Shown here: positions 1-10,401 of the stretch, in pieces | Position numbering within the stretch: position 1 is the stretch's first letter | Layout: each line of letters starts with the position of its first letter | NCBI GenBank assembly: GCA_022702545.1 | Contig: JAHRBC010000007.1 | Span: 62,001 to 126,000 of the forward strand | Length of the DNA stretch: 64,000 bases | Reading direction: 5' to 3' | Source: Phycomyces nitens | Lineage: Eukaryota; Mucoromycota; Mucoromycetes; Mucorales; Phycomycetaceae | Notes under the pieces: model-generated | What the model was told of the DNA's origin: nothing | The model's database searches: none | What the model saw: the letters and a program-made list of their open reading frames with translations, nothing else | Position numbers and translations under genes: made by a program

Positions 1-1
1 A

Positions 2-1054
2 ACCATCACTTTTGACGAACTTGATGAAGCCCATAGTCACCTGGAAAAATTTGGTCAAGCCTGCGAACAACAATATCCACACACTGTCCTCACCTGCAAT
101 ATGCACCTACACCTCCATCTTCGCGAGACCATTCGTGATTTTGGACCAGTGTACGGCTATTGGCTCTTTGGGTTTGAGAGATACAATGGGTTGTTGAAGA
201 ACATCGAGACAAACAGAAGAGACGGGTTCGAGTCAACGTTTATGAAAACATTTGTCCAGAATTCGTACAAGGAGGACTATACGAATGCCATCCTCAAGTC
301 TTCGATATCAGCTCCTTTCCTCCCACTCATTGCCAAGCTCTCTTCGTCCTTTGCCACCTTGTCTCCACCTGCACCTGCACCAACACGACGCCCATTCCGA
401 ATTCAAAATTTTGTGGATGCATCCCAAGATTCCGAATTCCCGATCAAGGGTAACGAGCCTCTTCCACCCTCTGCGTTTCCTCTGTTGCAAAAGTCTGCCA
501 CAAAAATGAGTGATGTTGACTATCCTCAATTGTTGGCTTACTATGTGGATACGTATGACATTGACACCCTCCAGCATTATCAACATGCCACTTCTTCTTC
601 GTTGTTTGTTGACAATCAGATCATAAAGCTAAAATCGATAAATCTCCTTGGCCAAGTATATCGTGGGCACAATGGCTCTGGAAATGGTGGATCTCGTGTC
701 CAAGCTTTGTTTGGCAACAGCACTGGTGAGAACCAGACCGCATATACTGGCGAAATACAGTATATTTTTGTCCACCAGTTCACGCCACCTCTCTCTGCCT
801 CTGTTCATCTAAATCGCCGTGCTCATCAAAGCCAGCATGTTTTCGCCTTTGTCAGATGGTATGATGTGTCCTATGATCGTTCGCGTGAGGATGAAGGTGT
901 TGACATCTGTTTGCCCGGCTTTTCTCCTGCTACCCATGAGTGCATCTTGCCAGTCCATCGCCTTCTCTTGGAAGTTGCGACTGCCACGCACACAAGCCGA
1001 AATGGTATAAAGAGGATGCTGGTCATCCCTTTGCCAAAGAAACTTTACATATAA
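2..1054 (+). CDS. Tnp2-type CACTA transposase, C-terminal part (element A)
   Basis: The frame is open from the window edge, so the start lies upstream; the ATG at 101 is internal. It covers the region after the catalytic core. It begins just before the family signature with a His-rich LHLHLRE stretch followed by DFGPVYGYWLFGFERYN, then a Ser/Pro/Thr-rich linker, and ends with the conserved LVIPLPKK tail before TAA. The downstream KGNEPLPPSAFPLL segment is in frame here, which shows that element C has lost one base at the equivalent spot. DDE transposase of the Transposase_21/Tnp2 group by family knowledge; the catalytic Asp residues are outside this window. No lesion seen. Confidence 0.88.
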   Translation, partial: TITFDELDEAHSHLEKFGQACEQQYPHTVLTCNMHLHLHLRETIRDFGPVYGYWLFGFERYNGLLKNIETNRRDGFESTFMKTFVQNSYKEDYTNAILKSSISAPFLPLIAKLSSSFATLSPPAPAPTRRPFRIQNFVDASQDSEFPIKGNEPLPPSAFPLLQKSATKMSDVDYPQLLAYYVDTYDIDTLQHYQHATSSSLFVDNQIIKLKSINLLGQVYRGHNGSGNGGSRVQALFGNSTGENQTAYTGEIQYIFVHQFTPPLSASVHLNRRAHQSQHVFAFVRWYDVSYDRSREDEGVDICLPGFSPATHECILPVHRLLLEVATATHTSRNGIKRMLVIPLPKKLYI

Positions 1055-1180
1055 TAAATAAATAAATATCTTTTCTCTTTCATAAAAAAAACAAACAGAA
1101 ATAGCATTGCCTTTATAAATGTTGTCAAAACGTAACGCGTGTCAAAAAAAATAGATGGATAGATAAAAAAAAATATTTTA

Positions 1181-2363
1181 TTAAAGCCCATGTCTAAGAG
1201 CCCACTGAGGAAGACTGGGATTAAAATTAGTCGGGACTGCCACGTCCACAGTTCTGGCATAAACCCTTGACAACATTTGATGAGCATTTGCTCCAAGTTG
1301 GAGATCAACGAATCTGTCAACGACTTGGATGAATCGGTTAAACTATCAATTGCGCATCAGTAATCTACAGTCATTCAATATACTATTTATAATCAGCTCA
1401 ACAACTCACTTCATTGCTTCTCCAACTTGGGCGAATTGTGCGAACCACACGTCTTCTTCCTGCTTCAGAGACTTCGTCATCTGATTCTCCCTCGGACATT
1501 GCTCCCTTTTGGAGTGCACCTATGCAGTTCCAACCCATCTCCTGGTTGATCTCAGCCCTGTTATTGTCATATGCTGCCAAACGACGAGCATAGTTCTACA
1601 AATATTATTATTAATATGCGTTTAATGGATTTTTAATATATTGCAAACAACTTACTTCGTTTGCACGACCAGATCTTCGTGAACGTCTGTTCAATGCAGC
1701 CCTCACAGCAAGAGACTCTCTCACTTTTCGGCATCTACTAATGAAATTCTTGTGGAGCCTCTCACGAAGATCCTTTTGCCTCATTCCGTCGCCAGCAAAC
1801 TTACGCCCCAGGTAGACGAGCATTCGATCAACCAACTCCTTGTTGGGAGTCATGTTGAAGTGAACATCGGTGTTCCACCTGGGCTTATCGTTGTTGGCCT
1901 CTACTTCTGCTGGGACAGTTGACCAAAACTTTGGATTCCACATGAATTTGCGGATCGCAGCCTAATAATATATAAAAGTTAACAAACTGATAGTATAGTC
2001 TTTACTCTTTAGTATAATACTTACATAGACCTCTGTGGAAACTCTCTTGCTGGGGTTTGACAAAGCAATGGGATCCGCCACAACAACATTGCTAGTTGCA
2101 CTGGTGGAGTCAGCAGGAGCAACAGGAGCAGCAGGAGCAGCAGGAGCAGCCTCAACGAAATTATCAATGGCAGTGATAGTCTCACGGTTTCCTACAATAA
2201 TGACACCAAGTCTGGAATCCATCGTTACAAGTCTGGCGTTTGATGTCACCATCTCGCTTTCCATAATGGTCATCTTGTTCTCCATGGCAACAAGCTTTTC
2301 CAATATCAGATCCATGTCAGCAGTAGCAGGACGAGGAGCAATCGATCTTCTTTGGTTAACCAT
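1181..2363 (-). CDS. Companion protein B of element A (4 exons, 330 aa)
   Basis: Exons on the minus strand are 2363-2025, 1961-1656, 1595-1410 and 1342-1181; all junctions are GT-AG and phase 0, and the joined frame is 331 codons with no stop. It starts MVNQRRSIAPRP, continues as a heptad-rich helix (likely coiled coil), then an Ala/Pro-rich stretch. Exon 2 is a W-x-PAE-x-AN-KPRWN domain with a basic end, exon 3 holds GESDDE and RPSWRSNE, and exon 4 a short helical tail. Exons 2 and 3 are exactly 306 and 186 nt, as in C, J and H. It is tail to tail with the transposase. I recognise no named family; an accessory DNA-binding role is inference. Confidence 0.82.
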
Positions 2364-2802
2364 TTTCTAGAATATGGTAAAGTATATTTCGATTATAATT
2401 ATTAGTTTTTGTTCAATTGAAATAAAAATAAATATAATATACATACAAAAACTGTTTGGGTGAGTGAGTAAGTAAGTGTGTGTGTGTGTGGGTTGGTGTA
2501 AAGGTAAGAGAGGTTGAATACTATCAAAAAGGCCTTTATATATAGGCATTTTGAATGACTATAAAGATGTTCATCCATTGTCTTGAAGCACTGAGATGCA
2601 AATCGGCCTTGATATTGTTTTTGGGCTCAATCCATCACACCTTCCGCAGCATGTTTCAAAGGTGAAAAAATTTTCAGACTCTCTCCTTTTTCTTTGGTTC
2701 CCTTTATTTTTCCTTTTGTTTGCTTTTTTAATATCGGCGCCTTTCTCTGGTAAGACATTTTTTATACCTCTTTATACACACAAATTAACCTCTTTTTCAT
2801 AG
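2364..2802. promoter_or_regulatory. Shared upstream region between B and ORF3 of element A
   Basis: The two genes diverge from this 440-bp AT-rich spacer, which contains a GT/AC microsatellite near 2470-2490, a TATA-like TTTATATATAGG at about 2535-2546, and a non-coding exon with its intron (donor near 2750, acceptor at 2801-2802) leading into ORF3. It is nearly repeated in element C at 17128-17563. The promoter role is inferred from position. Confidence 0.5.
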
Positions 2803-3538
2803 ATGTGCGCTCCCATTCCAACTCATCCTTTCCACAATGGCCATCTAGACAAATACTCACTGGCCGCATTCACTGGTCCCGTCATCATGATAAAAATTAT
2901 TTTCACTTTCTCTCTTAGATTGGCCAAACAACTTATGTAAGGATGCCATCAGCACCAGGTAAAATTTTTTCTTTCAATCATACTTGTTCCTTCTCTGACT
3001 CTATTCCATTGTAGACTGCCCTTTCTATTCACGCCATCGGCCTCCTCCATCATTTGTGATTGTAATCATAAAGGTAATATTCTTTATAAATCTCTTTTTA
3101 CTTATCTAAAATATTATTCAGACTATTTATTAATAATTATTATTATGTGTTTTATAGACTCACTTGGGCTTCCTTTGCACACCATGCCCCCTACTTTGAT
3201 AACCCATTTGACTCCTGGTATGTAAATTAAATATATCATCACTCTGTTCACCCATATTAATTTTTATTCCCTTTTTTATAGTAAAACCCGCCACACAGCC
3301 CATCCAGCCTTACAATTCAAGTCCCCTTTGCCCACTCTTGCCCATCTCTTGCAATGTAAGTATCTTTTGTCACACAAAAATTTCCTCTTTGTACCCCACA
3401 TCATTAACACTTCTTTATCTTTTACAGAACACTCCCGCAGCCCAAAAAATCACTGGATATTCATATTTTTGCAGGTATTTTTTATGTAGAAAAATATTCC
3501 ATCCAAATAGCAGCAAGCAACCGGGTAGAAACGGCTAG
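2803..3538 (+). CDS. ORF3 of element A: six-exon small protein, 138 aa, unknown function
   Basis: Spliced model: 2803-2875, 2919-2958, 3015-3073, 3158-3217, 3282-3355 and 3428-3538. Exons are 73, 40, 59, 60, 74 and 111 nt, separated by introns of 43-84 nt. The joined frame is 139 codons with no internal stop. The first donor (GTCCCG) is weak; element C has GTACCA there. The case for coding rests on comparison. The 59-nt and 74-nt exons recur with identical length in H and J, with different DNA but similar translations (a PSASSII core, and NS-x-PLCP ending in CN). The product is Cys/Pro/His-rich, with no clear signal peptide or membrane helix. It diverges from B and reads toward the right terminus. 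I do not recognise the family. Confidence 0.65.
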
Positions 3539-4059
3539 GCATAGGAATAGGCGTAATAGTAGACCCTAAACCTAGAAACATTCTATTCTTTCTAATAAAA
3601 ATAAAAACGTAAAACATTACCAATCAATTATAAACGGGAAATCAAATAATGGGTGATATATTACTGGTGAAGAAGAATAAAGAAGCTTTCAATCCATTCA
3701 TTTAATTGGCTTTCATGAAGAGTATGCTCAATATTTTCGACAAATACACGACCATGTATTTTCATGAATATATGATTCTCCCAATATTTCCAGGTCCATA
3801 AATACGGCACCAAAATAGAACCGTACTTTTAAATATTTCTTTTTGTTTTTCCAGATCAGATCAGTACACCGAAAGTGCTAACAGCCCTCACCTGCGGCAC
3901 ATTATTTCAAAAATCCACTACTAGATAGCACGTCAACGAGATAGCTGACAAGGTAGCTTGTCTCATAGTCGGAAAAAAAACCACCCTATGTTAAAACATC
4001 GCTTTATAGTACAGTATTGCCACTTTTACGTTATTGGAATTTCTTTATTTTTTGCAGTG
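3539..4059. other. 3' terminal non-coding region of element A
   Basis: AT-rich. Tandem AATAAA-like words near 3594-3603 suit ORF3 3' end formation. From about 3650 to 4040 I see no coding sequence. It ends in the CACTG terminus. Confidence 0.6.
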
Positions 4060-4208
4060 CAAAATATGCTGTTAATGTGGATGACATTCAGCATCAAGTT
4101 GGGCTCATCCAGTACCCTCCGAGTAGTAATCAGTTCTTTATCATTGCATCATATTATGTGTTTAATGACAATCTGCATGTGACCAGGGGTAATCTTGCCA
4201 CTTTATAA
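4060..4208 (+). pseudogene. Last exon fragment of CACTA-GGC transposase (element F)
   Basis: It encodes a C-terminus with NVDDIQHQVGLIQYPPSSNQ and GNLATL before TAA, nearly identical to elements D, E and O. The upstream part of the exon is replaced by the right end of element A at 4059/4060, so no functional product is possible. The alternative ATG-initiated frames over it are chance. Confidence 0.8.
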
Positions 4209-4935
4209 AAATTTTCTTTTTCTTTTTTCTTTCCTTATAAATATCAATACCAAATAAAATAAAATAAAATGGCTAATAATGTCAAAAACAAAAAAATTGT
4301 TTCAAAAAAACGGTAGCATAACTACCGTTTTGTTCACACAGGCGAAAAATTATTTTTCTCAAAAATGCGCAACATCTTTAACACCAAATAAAATGCTCAT
4401 TTCAATAAACAAGGTTGTCTAAAAACTTACGAGCCCTTTCTATGGTACTACAACTACCTCATTGCCTGATGAAAAGACATTCCATGCAACTTTTATGATT
4501 CGGGATCCATGACATTACCTTTCAACCACAATCTGCGGAGATAAAGTGCTCTAATAAATATTAATGTCATATAAAATAAAATAAAATGGCTAATAATATC
4601 AAAAACAAAAAATTGGTTTCAAAAAAACAGTAGTTATGCTACCGTTTTGTTCACACAGGCGAAAAATTATTTTTCTCAAAAATGCGCAACATTGTTAACA
4701 CCAAATAAAATGCTCATTTCAATAAATAACGTTGCCTAAAAACTTACGAGCCCTTTCTATGGTACTACAACTACCTCATTGCCTGATGAAAAGACATTCC
4801 ATGCGACTTTTATGAATCGGCATCGATGACATTACCTTTCAACCACAATCTGCGGAGATAAAGTGCTCAAAAATCATAAAAAACGGTAGTTATGCTACTG
4901 TTTTCGGCACAGCTACCGGTCCTTCCGCCGTAGCG
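4060..4935 (+). mobile_element. CACTA-GGC family element F, 3' end fragment
   Basis: It holds the last transposase exon fragment, then two degenerate tandem copies (about 4210-4560 and 4561-4900) of a 340-bp subterminal unit with CGGTAG/CTACCG palindromes, and a right terminus reading CCTTCCGCCGTAG plus CG at 4921-4935 (other copies end GTAGTG). Its left side was cut by element A. To the right lies an LTR, so F inserted into that LTR. Confidence 0.75.
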
Positions 4936-5639
4936 ACAGTTCAACTTAGCCCCAAAATACTGGCAATTATTGAATGTTTAGATAAATGAAACAAAGATTT
5001 CTTTCAAGACAGAAAATTGATCACAGAATAGATGTTGTTTATTGATTGAAAATAAGGTGTCTTTTATAGACAATCCTTTTGAATAAAAATATGAGAAAAT
5101 AAAATAAGGAAAAAACCACAACATATTGAATGAGTCATTTGTTGGGAAAAACGAGAGGATAGTAAAATAATAATAAGAGATTTGAATAAGAAGAAATAAG
5201 AAGAAAGGAAAATAGTAAAACTAGATGTGAATAGTACGGATCCGCAAATCAGAGAAGGAGAAAAGAGAAATAAAAGAGACAAGATATTGGTTGGCAATTT
5301 CCAACGAATGACAAAAGAGGAAATGTAAAGAAGTGGTTGTTTAAATGTGATAGATGCTAACAGAAGGTTGAGGTGAGAAGGGTAAACGCAAGTTTGTACA
5401 AAGAACGAGGTAAAAACATCACTTGTGATTTTTCGTGTACATGCATACACGAATAAGGTTTGGCGGGAAAATGCGACAGGCTTACCGACCCTCTCAACTA
5501 CCCAAGGCACCAATTTCCAATGTCACGTGCTCCGTGACTTAGGCCAGGCTTTCCATGCCGGCCTTCCACCTTCTGACCACGCGGACCAGACCAAGGCGAG
5601 ATACGGGGTTCTGGTGATCACCCCACCACAACCATGTCA
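4936..5639 (-). mobile_element. LTR of tRNA-proximal retrotransposon family (outer copy, 3' truncated)
   Basis: On the minus strand it starts TGACATGGTTGTGG at 5639, contains a TATA box (CTATAAAAGAC, 5063-5074) and an AATAAA signal just after it, and is cut at 4936 by element F. Positions 5254-5639 recur almost unchanged at 63223-63654. It lies 3 bp from a second LTR in the same orientation. The long minus-strand frame at 5064-5513 lies wholly inside the LTR and I do not count it as a gene. Confidence 0.75.
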
Positions 5640-5642
5640 AAC

Positions 5643-6320
5643 TGACGCGTGATGTGTTTGTATGATTGTATATGGTAACCGAACGGGCGACAAATAAAAT
5701 ATATAAAAGAAACAATGAAAGAACCAGTAAAAGACTAACGAAACTCAACAGAAATATCCCCAAAATGACTGGGCAAAATATAACTGCTCTTCAGAGATCG
5801 AGAGCTTAAACTCAAAAGAATAAAATAACCGTAAAATTGATCGTAAAACTGACTGATCATCTTTATTCATTAGAAAAGAATGTCTTTTATAGACAAAGAA
5901 AATAACTAAAAGAATAACCAAAAAATGAAATAATAAAATAATAAAATGATGCTATCAAGGCCAAAGGAAAAATATAATAAAAAAAATACTATAACATAGT
6001 AAAGAAAAGGGTAAGACAAAGAAGTAGGGGAAATAAACTAAAGAAGTACAGAATGGTGCAATCCTGCAAGAAAGTGAAAAAGGATTCACAAAGGAAATAT
6101 AAAAGGAAAGAGTATAAAAAAGGAAATAATAAAATGTGATAAAATAAAATAAAGAAAAATTGAAAAGAAAGAGAAATAAAGAAACTCGGGGATCGGCCAT
6201 CCTTACTTGGCTCGGACTTCTTCTTCAGACTGGTCTGGCCTCCGACCCCTCCTAGGCCTGTTCCGGGCCCTTGGTCCGGCTTTATGGTCAAACCCGAAAT
6301 TACCTACAACACACGTGTCA
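5643..6320 (-). mobile_element. Solo LTR of tRNA-proximal retrotransposon family (inner copy)
   Basis: A 678-bp unit running TGACACGTGTG (6320) to CACGCGTCA (5643) on the minus strand, with a TATA box at 5887-5895 and AATAAAG just downstream. Both sides carry AAAC (5639-5642 and 6321-6324), a probable 4-bp target duplication. Its outer end is 10 bp upstream of the tRNA-Glu gene. No internal coding region remains. Confidence 0.75.
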
Positions 6321-6330
6321 AAACATACCA

Positions 6331-6402
6331 TCCTCAATGGTCTAGTGGCTAGGATCCGACGCTCTCACCGTCGTGGCCGGGGTTCAATTCCCCGTTGGGG
6401 AA
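6331..6402 (+). tRNA. tRNA-Glu (CUC)
   Basis: A full cloverleaf of 72 nt. The acceptor pairs TCCTCAA with TTGGGGA; D arm GGTCTAGTGGCTAGGAT; anticodon stem CGACG/CGTCG around the loop CTCTCAC with anticodon CTC; T arm GGGGTTCAATTCCCC. B-box GGTTCAATTCC is present and no intron is seen. It is one of only two secure host genes and is the apparent target of two successive LTR insertions just upstream. Confidence 0.93.
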
Positions 6403-6980
6403 CATTTTGCCCTATCATGCTCAATTTTTTTTTGTGTCAGACATTATTTTGATAAATCTGTCGTGCCTAATTTTGGTGAAACAGGCTCTAGTGACTTGTC
6501 TTTACAAATGAGGCATGATTTGAAATGATTATTCATCTGTTTGTAATTACAGAAATTTGTAATCCATTTATAATAATTTTGTAAGAACATTAAACACCTC
6601 TTCAGTGTAGTCAAAGATGAATAATCATTTAGAAAACTATATAAGATATCCAAATTCAAAACAATAAAAATTATCTTTTATCCTCTCTCTTATTTTGAAT
6701 ACTCCTGTGTATTAAAGCTTGACCAATTCGACTACGTTTACAGTGAATTGGAAGATAGCCTAGATCAGGAACGACAAATCCATAAAATCTGAAGATGATT
6801 AACCTGTCAGGTCTCGATTTGGTATTTCTTTTCTGGCACTTGTAACTAAGTCGCAGAATCAATAACACTGGGGATCGTCAAGTTTAGAGAATAGTTTTTA
6901 GGTAATAGATAGATGATGTTTTTATTGATACAAATCCTTTTACTATTTATATAAAATGTAATTCAATTTATGGCTAAATG
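6403..6980. other. Unassigned AT-rich region between tRNA-Glu and Tc1 element
   Basis: No convincing gene. On the minus strand, 6905-6960 has a TATA-like TATATAAATAG followed by AATAAAAA, an arrangement seen in the LTRs of this window, so it may be an old LTR fragment; I could not find its ends. Small frames at 6444-6659 and 6671-6868 show no recognisable motif. Confidence 0.4.
6423..6431 (+). terminator. Pol III terminator of tRNA-Glu
   Basis: A run of nine T on the coding strand about 20 bp after the tRNA 3' end. Confidence 0.75.
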
Positions 6981-8082
6981 TACAGTAGGTGGATAAAGGG
7001 TTCGCATGTTTATATATTATTTATTATTCTTATAATATCTCTATGAATATGCATCATATTAGCATAAAACAAAAAGTATTTGAAAGATATTTTTTAGGTG
7101 TATATTTATTATAAATTTTATAAGCGGAGATTCAAAACATATTGAGATAAATAAATACAAAGATTTTTATTACATGCGAACCCTTTTGCCACTTTTATTA
7201 ATATTTAGTATTTTTGCCTTTTGCCTTAATTACTGCTTCAACTCTTGCTGGAATTGTATCTATATACTTTTTACAAATATCCTGCGTGATATTGTTCCAT
7301 TCTTTATCACATCTTTCCCAAAGTTCATGTACTCCTTTAGCCTTCAAAGAGTATAAAGAAAGTTGCAACTTTAAATGATGCCAAAGATGCTCAATTGGGT
7401 TCAGGTCTGGGGATTGGGCTGGCCAAGGGAGTACTTGCAATTCCATATCACTGATGTACTGTTTGGTTGTCTTGGCTGTGTGTTTTGGGTCATTATCATG
7501 CTGAAAAATGATATTTTGCTTATCAAAACTATAGAAATCTATAGTTTCTTTCAGGTTATCTTCAAGTATATCACAGTAAACTTTGCTTGTCATGAGTTCT
7601 TGTATGTGACAACCATATCCAATGCCTTCATAAGTCATACATCCCCACATCATCAAACTGCCTCCTCCATGTTTTACAGTTAAATCAAGATGATGGTCTC
7701 GTAGTGGGTCATCTGGCCTTTTCCAATGATATTTTACTCCATCAGATCCCCAAATATTGATTTTGGTCTCATCTGAGAATATAACACGTTTCCAATCATG
7801 AACAGTCCAGTGTTGATGCTCTAAAGCCCATTTAAGTCTTGCTTGTTGATTTTTCTCTGATATCATTGGCTTCTTCTTTTTAATTGCTGCTCTGAAACCA
7901 AGTGCCTTCAGAGTCTTGCAAACAGTAGAATAGTCAAGCTGCAGTCCCTCTTGATCTAATTTCATATGTGCTTCTTTGGCAGTTTGTATTTCACCAGTTA
8001 CAAATTGTCTTACTAACAGGCACCTTCTGACTTGGGAAATTTTTGCAATTTGGCCACCAATAGAGATTTTTTCAGTGATCTT
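6981..8082 (-). mobile_element. Tc1/mariner element, truncated
   Basis: The left end is TA followed by CAGTAGGTGGATAAAGGG at 6983. A 15-bp stretch of this end (6995-7009) is repeated in inverse at 7172-7186 just beyond the stop of the transposase. The N-terminal side is cut at 8082/8083 by the terminus of element E, and the second inverted repeat is not in the window. Confidence 0.8.
7198..8082 (-). pseudogene. Tc1-like DD34E transposase, N-terminus missing
   Basis: About 294 codons are open to TAA at 7198. Readable motifs are a helix-turn-helix remnant at the N-terminal side, VIFSDETK (first Asp), QHDNDPKHTAK (second Asp) and SPDLNPIEHLW (Glu); 34 residues separate the second Asp from the Glu, the classic Tc1 spacing. 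The GGGS-MMWGC block lies between. The frame has no internal stop. The first part of the DNA-binding domain (roughly 40-50 residues of a usual 340) is replaced by element E, so the copy cannot initiate properly. Family assignment is firm. Confidence 0.9.
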
Positions 8083-8809
8083 CACTATGGCGGAAGGACC
8101 GGTAGCTGTGCCGAAAACAGTAGCATAACTACCGTTTTTTATGATTTTTGAGCACTTTATCTCCGCAGATTGTGGTTGAAAGGTAATGTCATCGATGCCG
8201 ATTCATAAAAGTCGCATGGAATGTCTTTTTATCAGGCAATGAGGTAGTTGTAGTACCATAGAAAGGGCTCGTAAGTTTTTAGGCAACGTTATTTATTGAA
8301 ATGAGCATTTTATTTGGTGTTAACGATGTTGCACATTTTTGAGAAAAATAATTTTTCGCCTGTGTGAACAAAACGGTAGCATAACTACCGTTTTTTTGAA
8401 ACCAATTTTTTGTTTTTGATATTATTAGCCATTTTATTTTATTTTATATGACATTAATATTTATTAGAGCACTTTATCTCTGCAGATTGTGGTTGAAAGG
8501 TAATGTTATCGATCCCGAATCATAAAAGTTGCATGGAATGTCTTTTCATCAGGCAATGAGGTAGTTGTAGTACCATAGAAAGGGCTCGTAAGTTTTTAGG
8601 CAACCTTGTTTATTGAAATGAGCATTTTATTTGGTGTTAAAGATGTTGCGCATTTTTGAGAAAAATAATTTTTCGCCTGTGTGAACAAAACGGTAGTTAT
8701 GCTACCGTTTTTTTGAAACAATTTTTTTGTTTTTGACATTATTAGCCATTTTATTTTATTTTATTTGGTATTGATATTTATAAAGAAAGAAAAAAGAAAA
8801 AGAAAAATT
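8083..8809. repeat. Subterminal repeat region of element E
   Basis: Two about 340-bp direct copies, each with paired CGGTAG-CATAA-CTACCG palindromes and a shared GGCAATGAGGTAGTTGTAG block. Such short subterminal repeats are binding sites for the accessory transposition protein in plant CACTA elements; the same role here is inference. Confidence 0.7.
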
Positions 8810-9828
8810 TTATAAAGTGGCAAGGTTCCCCATGGTCACACGCAGATTGTCATTAAACACGTAATATGGTGCAATGATAAAGAACTGATTACTACTCGGA
8901 GGGTACTGGATGAGCCCAACTTGATGCTGAATGTCATCCACATTAACAGCATATTTTGGCTGGGTTGTTTGTCCAGTTGAGCTGTGTGACTGCCGTATTA
9001 CGATTGGCACAGATGAGTCATGGGCTGCTGTACCATGCTCTTTCATCACTTCAACGAATGCCAGAAAGTGTGGTGTGCCATCAACCTCTTTATGCTCAAA
9101 ATAAAATTCCACAGTGCCAACAAACCAGCTTTGAATAGTTATATTGCGACGGCTAGATAAAAATATAAAAAATGCGAGTGATCTCTATTTTGTATTTTGA
9201 CTAATACCAATACTCACTTTCTGTATGGACAGGTGAACATCACATGATGATTGCCACATCTGGTCTCGTTTTTTATTCTTCGGTACATACATGAAGAATG
9301 TATGGTTGAATTTTTCCAAAGATGAGAAGCAACAACAATTGTCGGGTCATCAAGTTCAATACTGTCCATACCACTGTTTCGCACATAGTACTTTGCCAAA
9401 GTATTCTTGAAAACAGGGCTGCTGACACCTTCCAAGTCATCATCATTCAAGCTGGCATGTCAGTTGAATGGCTCCCATAGCTGGGCAGCACTTACACCAT
9501 CTGGAAGATCTAAGAAACTTGCTTCATTATATGTGGACGGCTGACTTGTACTAGGATAATTCTGAGAGCTGTTTGCTGAACTGACAAAGCTATGAACAGC
9601 AAAGCGCTCAACAAGCAAACTGGCATTTCTATCGCCCTTCAAGTTTGACGTGATAAGCTTGGAGTATACTCTAATTACTTTTTCCATGGGTAGGTAAGAC
9701 ATTATTTGACTAATAATAGCAACAGCAGCAAAGACACTTCTTGGTCAATGATGACAAAATCAACGTACCTGTCATCAATGATTGTGGCCAGTGAGGCACG
9801 GCTAGGACAATAGCACTCCACATTTACA
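8810..9828 (-). pseudogene. CACTA-GGC transposase, C-terminal fragment (element E)
   Basis: Two last exons separated by an intron between 9152 and 9218 (minus strand). The larger one includes YSKLITSNLKG, NASLLVERF, QLWEPFN and GNHHVMFTCPYRK; the last has MEFYFEHKEVDG and ends GNLATL. A TGA directly after QLWEPFN (about 9463) breaks the frame at the same codon as in D and O; the fuller copy Q has a sense codon there. The upstream catalytic part is deleted, joining directly to the B gene at about 9828. Confidence 0.8.
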
Positions 9829-10215
9829 AGTGCAAAAGAATGTGGTGTGCCAAGAATCTTCTTCAAGACACCTTTAAGAGTGCAAACCAGACTTGTAAGA
9901 GAAAAATAGCAGAGAACAGCCAGGCAAGTTTATTAATTAACAAACATTTGAATATACATTATAATTAATACAATATTTTTATTATGTTATAGCAGGAAAG
10001 AGCAAGCAGTTCTTTTCTTTCGGAAGATGAGGTATTTCAAACGGATGACGAGGCTGAATCCCCAATCATGACAGATGTACTATAAGTTAGAGCTTTTTTG
10101 TTGCTCATCTATTCTCAATTTAATATTAATATAATATTTCTACTGTTTGATATAGGTTTACACCACTAGGAATGAGCAATGAGCCTTCATCTAAGAGAAA
10201 CAGACTAAGTCTTTA
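9829..10215 (+). pseudogene. B-gene 3' fragment of element E
   Basis: It holds part of exon 2 (KRMWCAKNLL, basic end), a GC-AG intron (9926-9994, donor CAG/GCAAGT), and the acidic exon with FQTDDEAESPIMTDVL. The next donor is ATAAGT instead of GTAAGT. It corresponds to the last third of the B gene of element Q. Confidence 0.65.
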
Positions 10216-10401
10216 ATATTCTTTAGGCTGCTCTTATTGGTTCTCTCATATTTTTAGTATATGTTTTAGCGCACTTTTTCTTTTCCTCTTTTCCTTTAGC
10301 TGTTTTATCTTTGCTTTGGTCCTCTCCTTTGAAATAAAATCGAATAACTCTCCATCACGTAAGATTGCCACCTTAATAAATGCCCGATTGGCATCTTGTA
10401 T

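Larger units (their letters stand above)
1..4059 (+). mobile_element. CACTA-type (CACTG-end) element A, left part outside window
   Basis: The 3' two thirds of a Tnp2 element. In order it holds the C-terminal part of the transposase, the convergent companion gene B, the outward-reading small gene ORF3, about 500 bp of AT-rich terminal sequence, and a right terminus ending TTTTTTGCAGTG at 4059. The sequence directly to the right is the interior of a CACTA-GGC-family transposase gene (element F), so A inserted into F. B and the spaces around it are close to those of element C, making A and C the most similar pair in the window. Confidence 0.85.
8083..10401 (-). mobile_element. CACTA-GGC family element E (deletion derivative, inverted)
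   Basis: Its 3' terminus is at 8083 (CACTATGGCGGAAGG read on +). Going right there are two tandem subterminal units (about 8100-8450 and 8451-8790), a minus-strand transposase 3' fragment, a deletion junction at about 9828, then a plus-strand B-gene fragment and B downstream sequence up to 10401, where element D starts. The part expected beyond D is not found after 20095. It is inserted in the Tc1 transposase gene. Confidence 0.75.

Noticed and set aside
2596..2802. 68-aa frame MQIGLDIVFGLNPS (also at 17357)
   Set aside because: It reads through a GT-AG intron leading into ORF3 and loses its downstream part in J and H. I treat it as 5' untranslated or leader sequence, though an upstream coding exon is not excluded.
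5064..5513. 149-aa minus-strand frame with hydrophobic stretches
   Set aside because: It lies entirely within an LTR, spans its TATA and poly(A) signals, and the matching copy at 63.2-63.5 kb is broken differently. Treated as chance.
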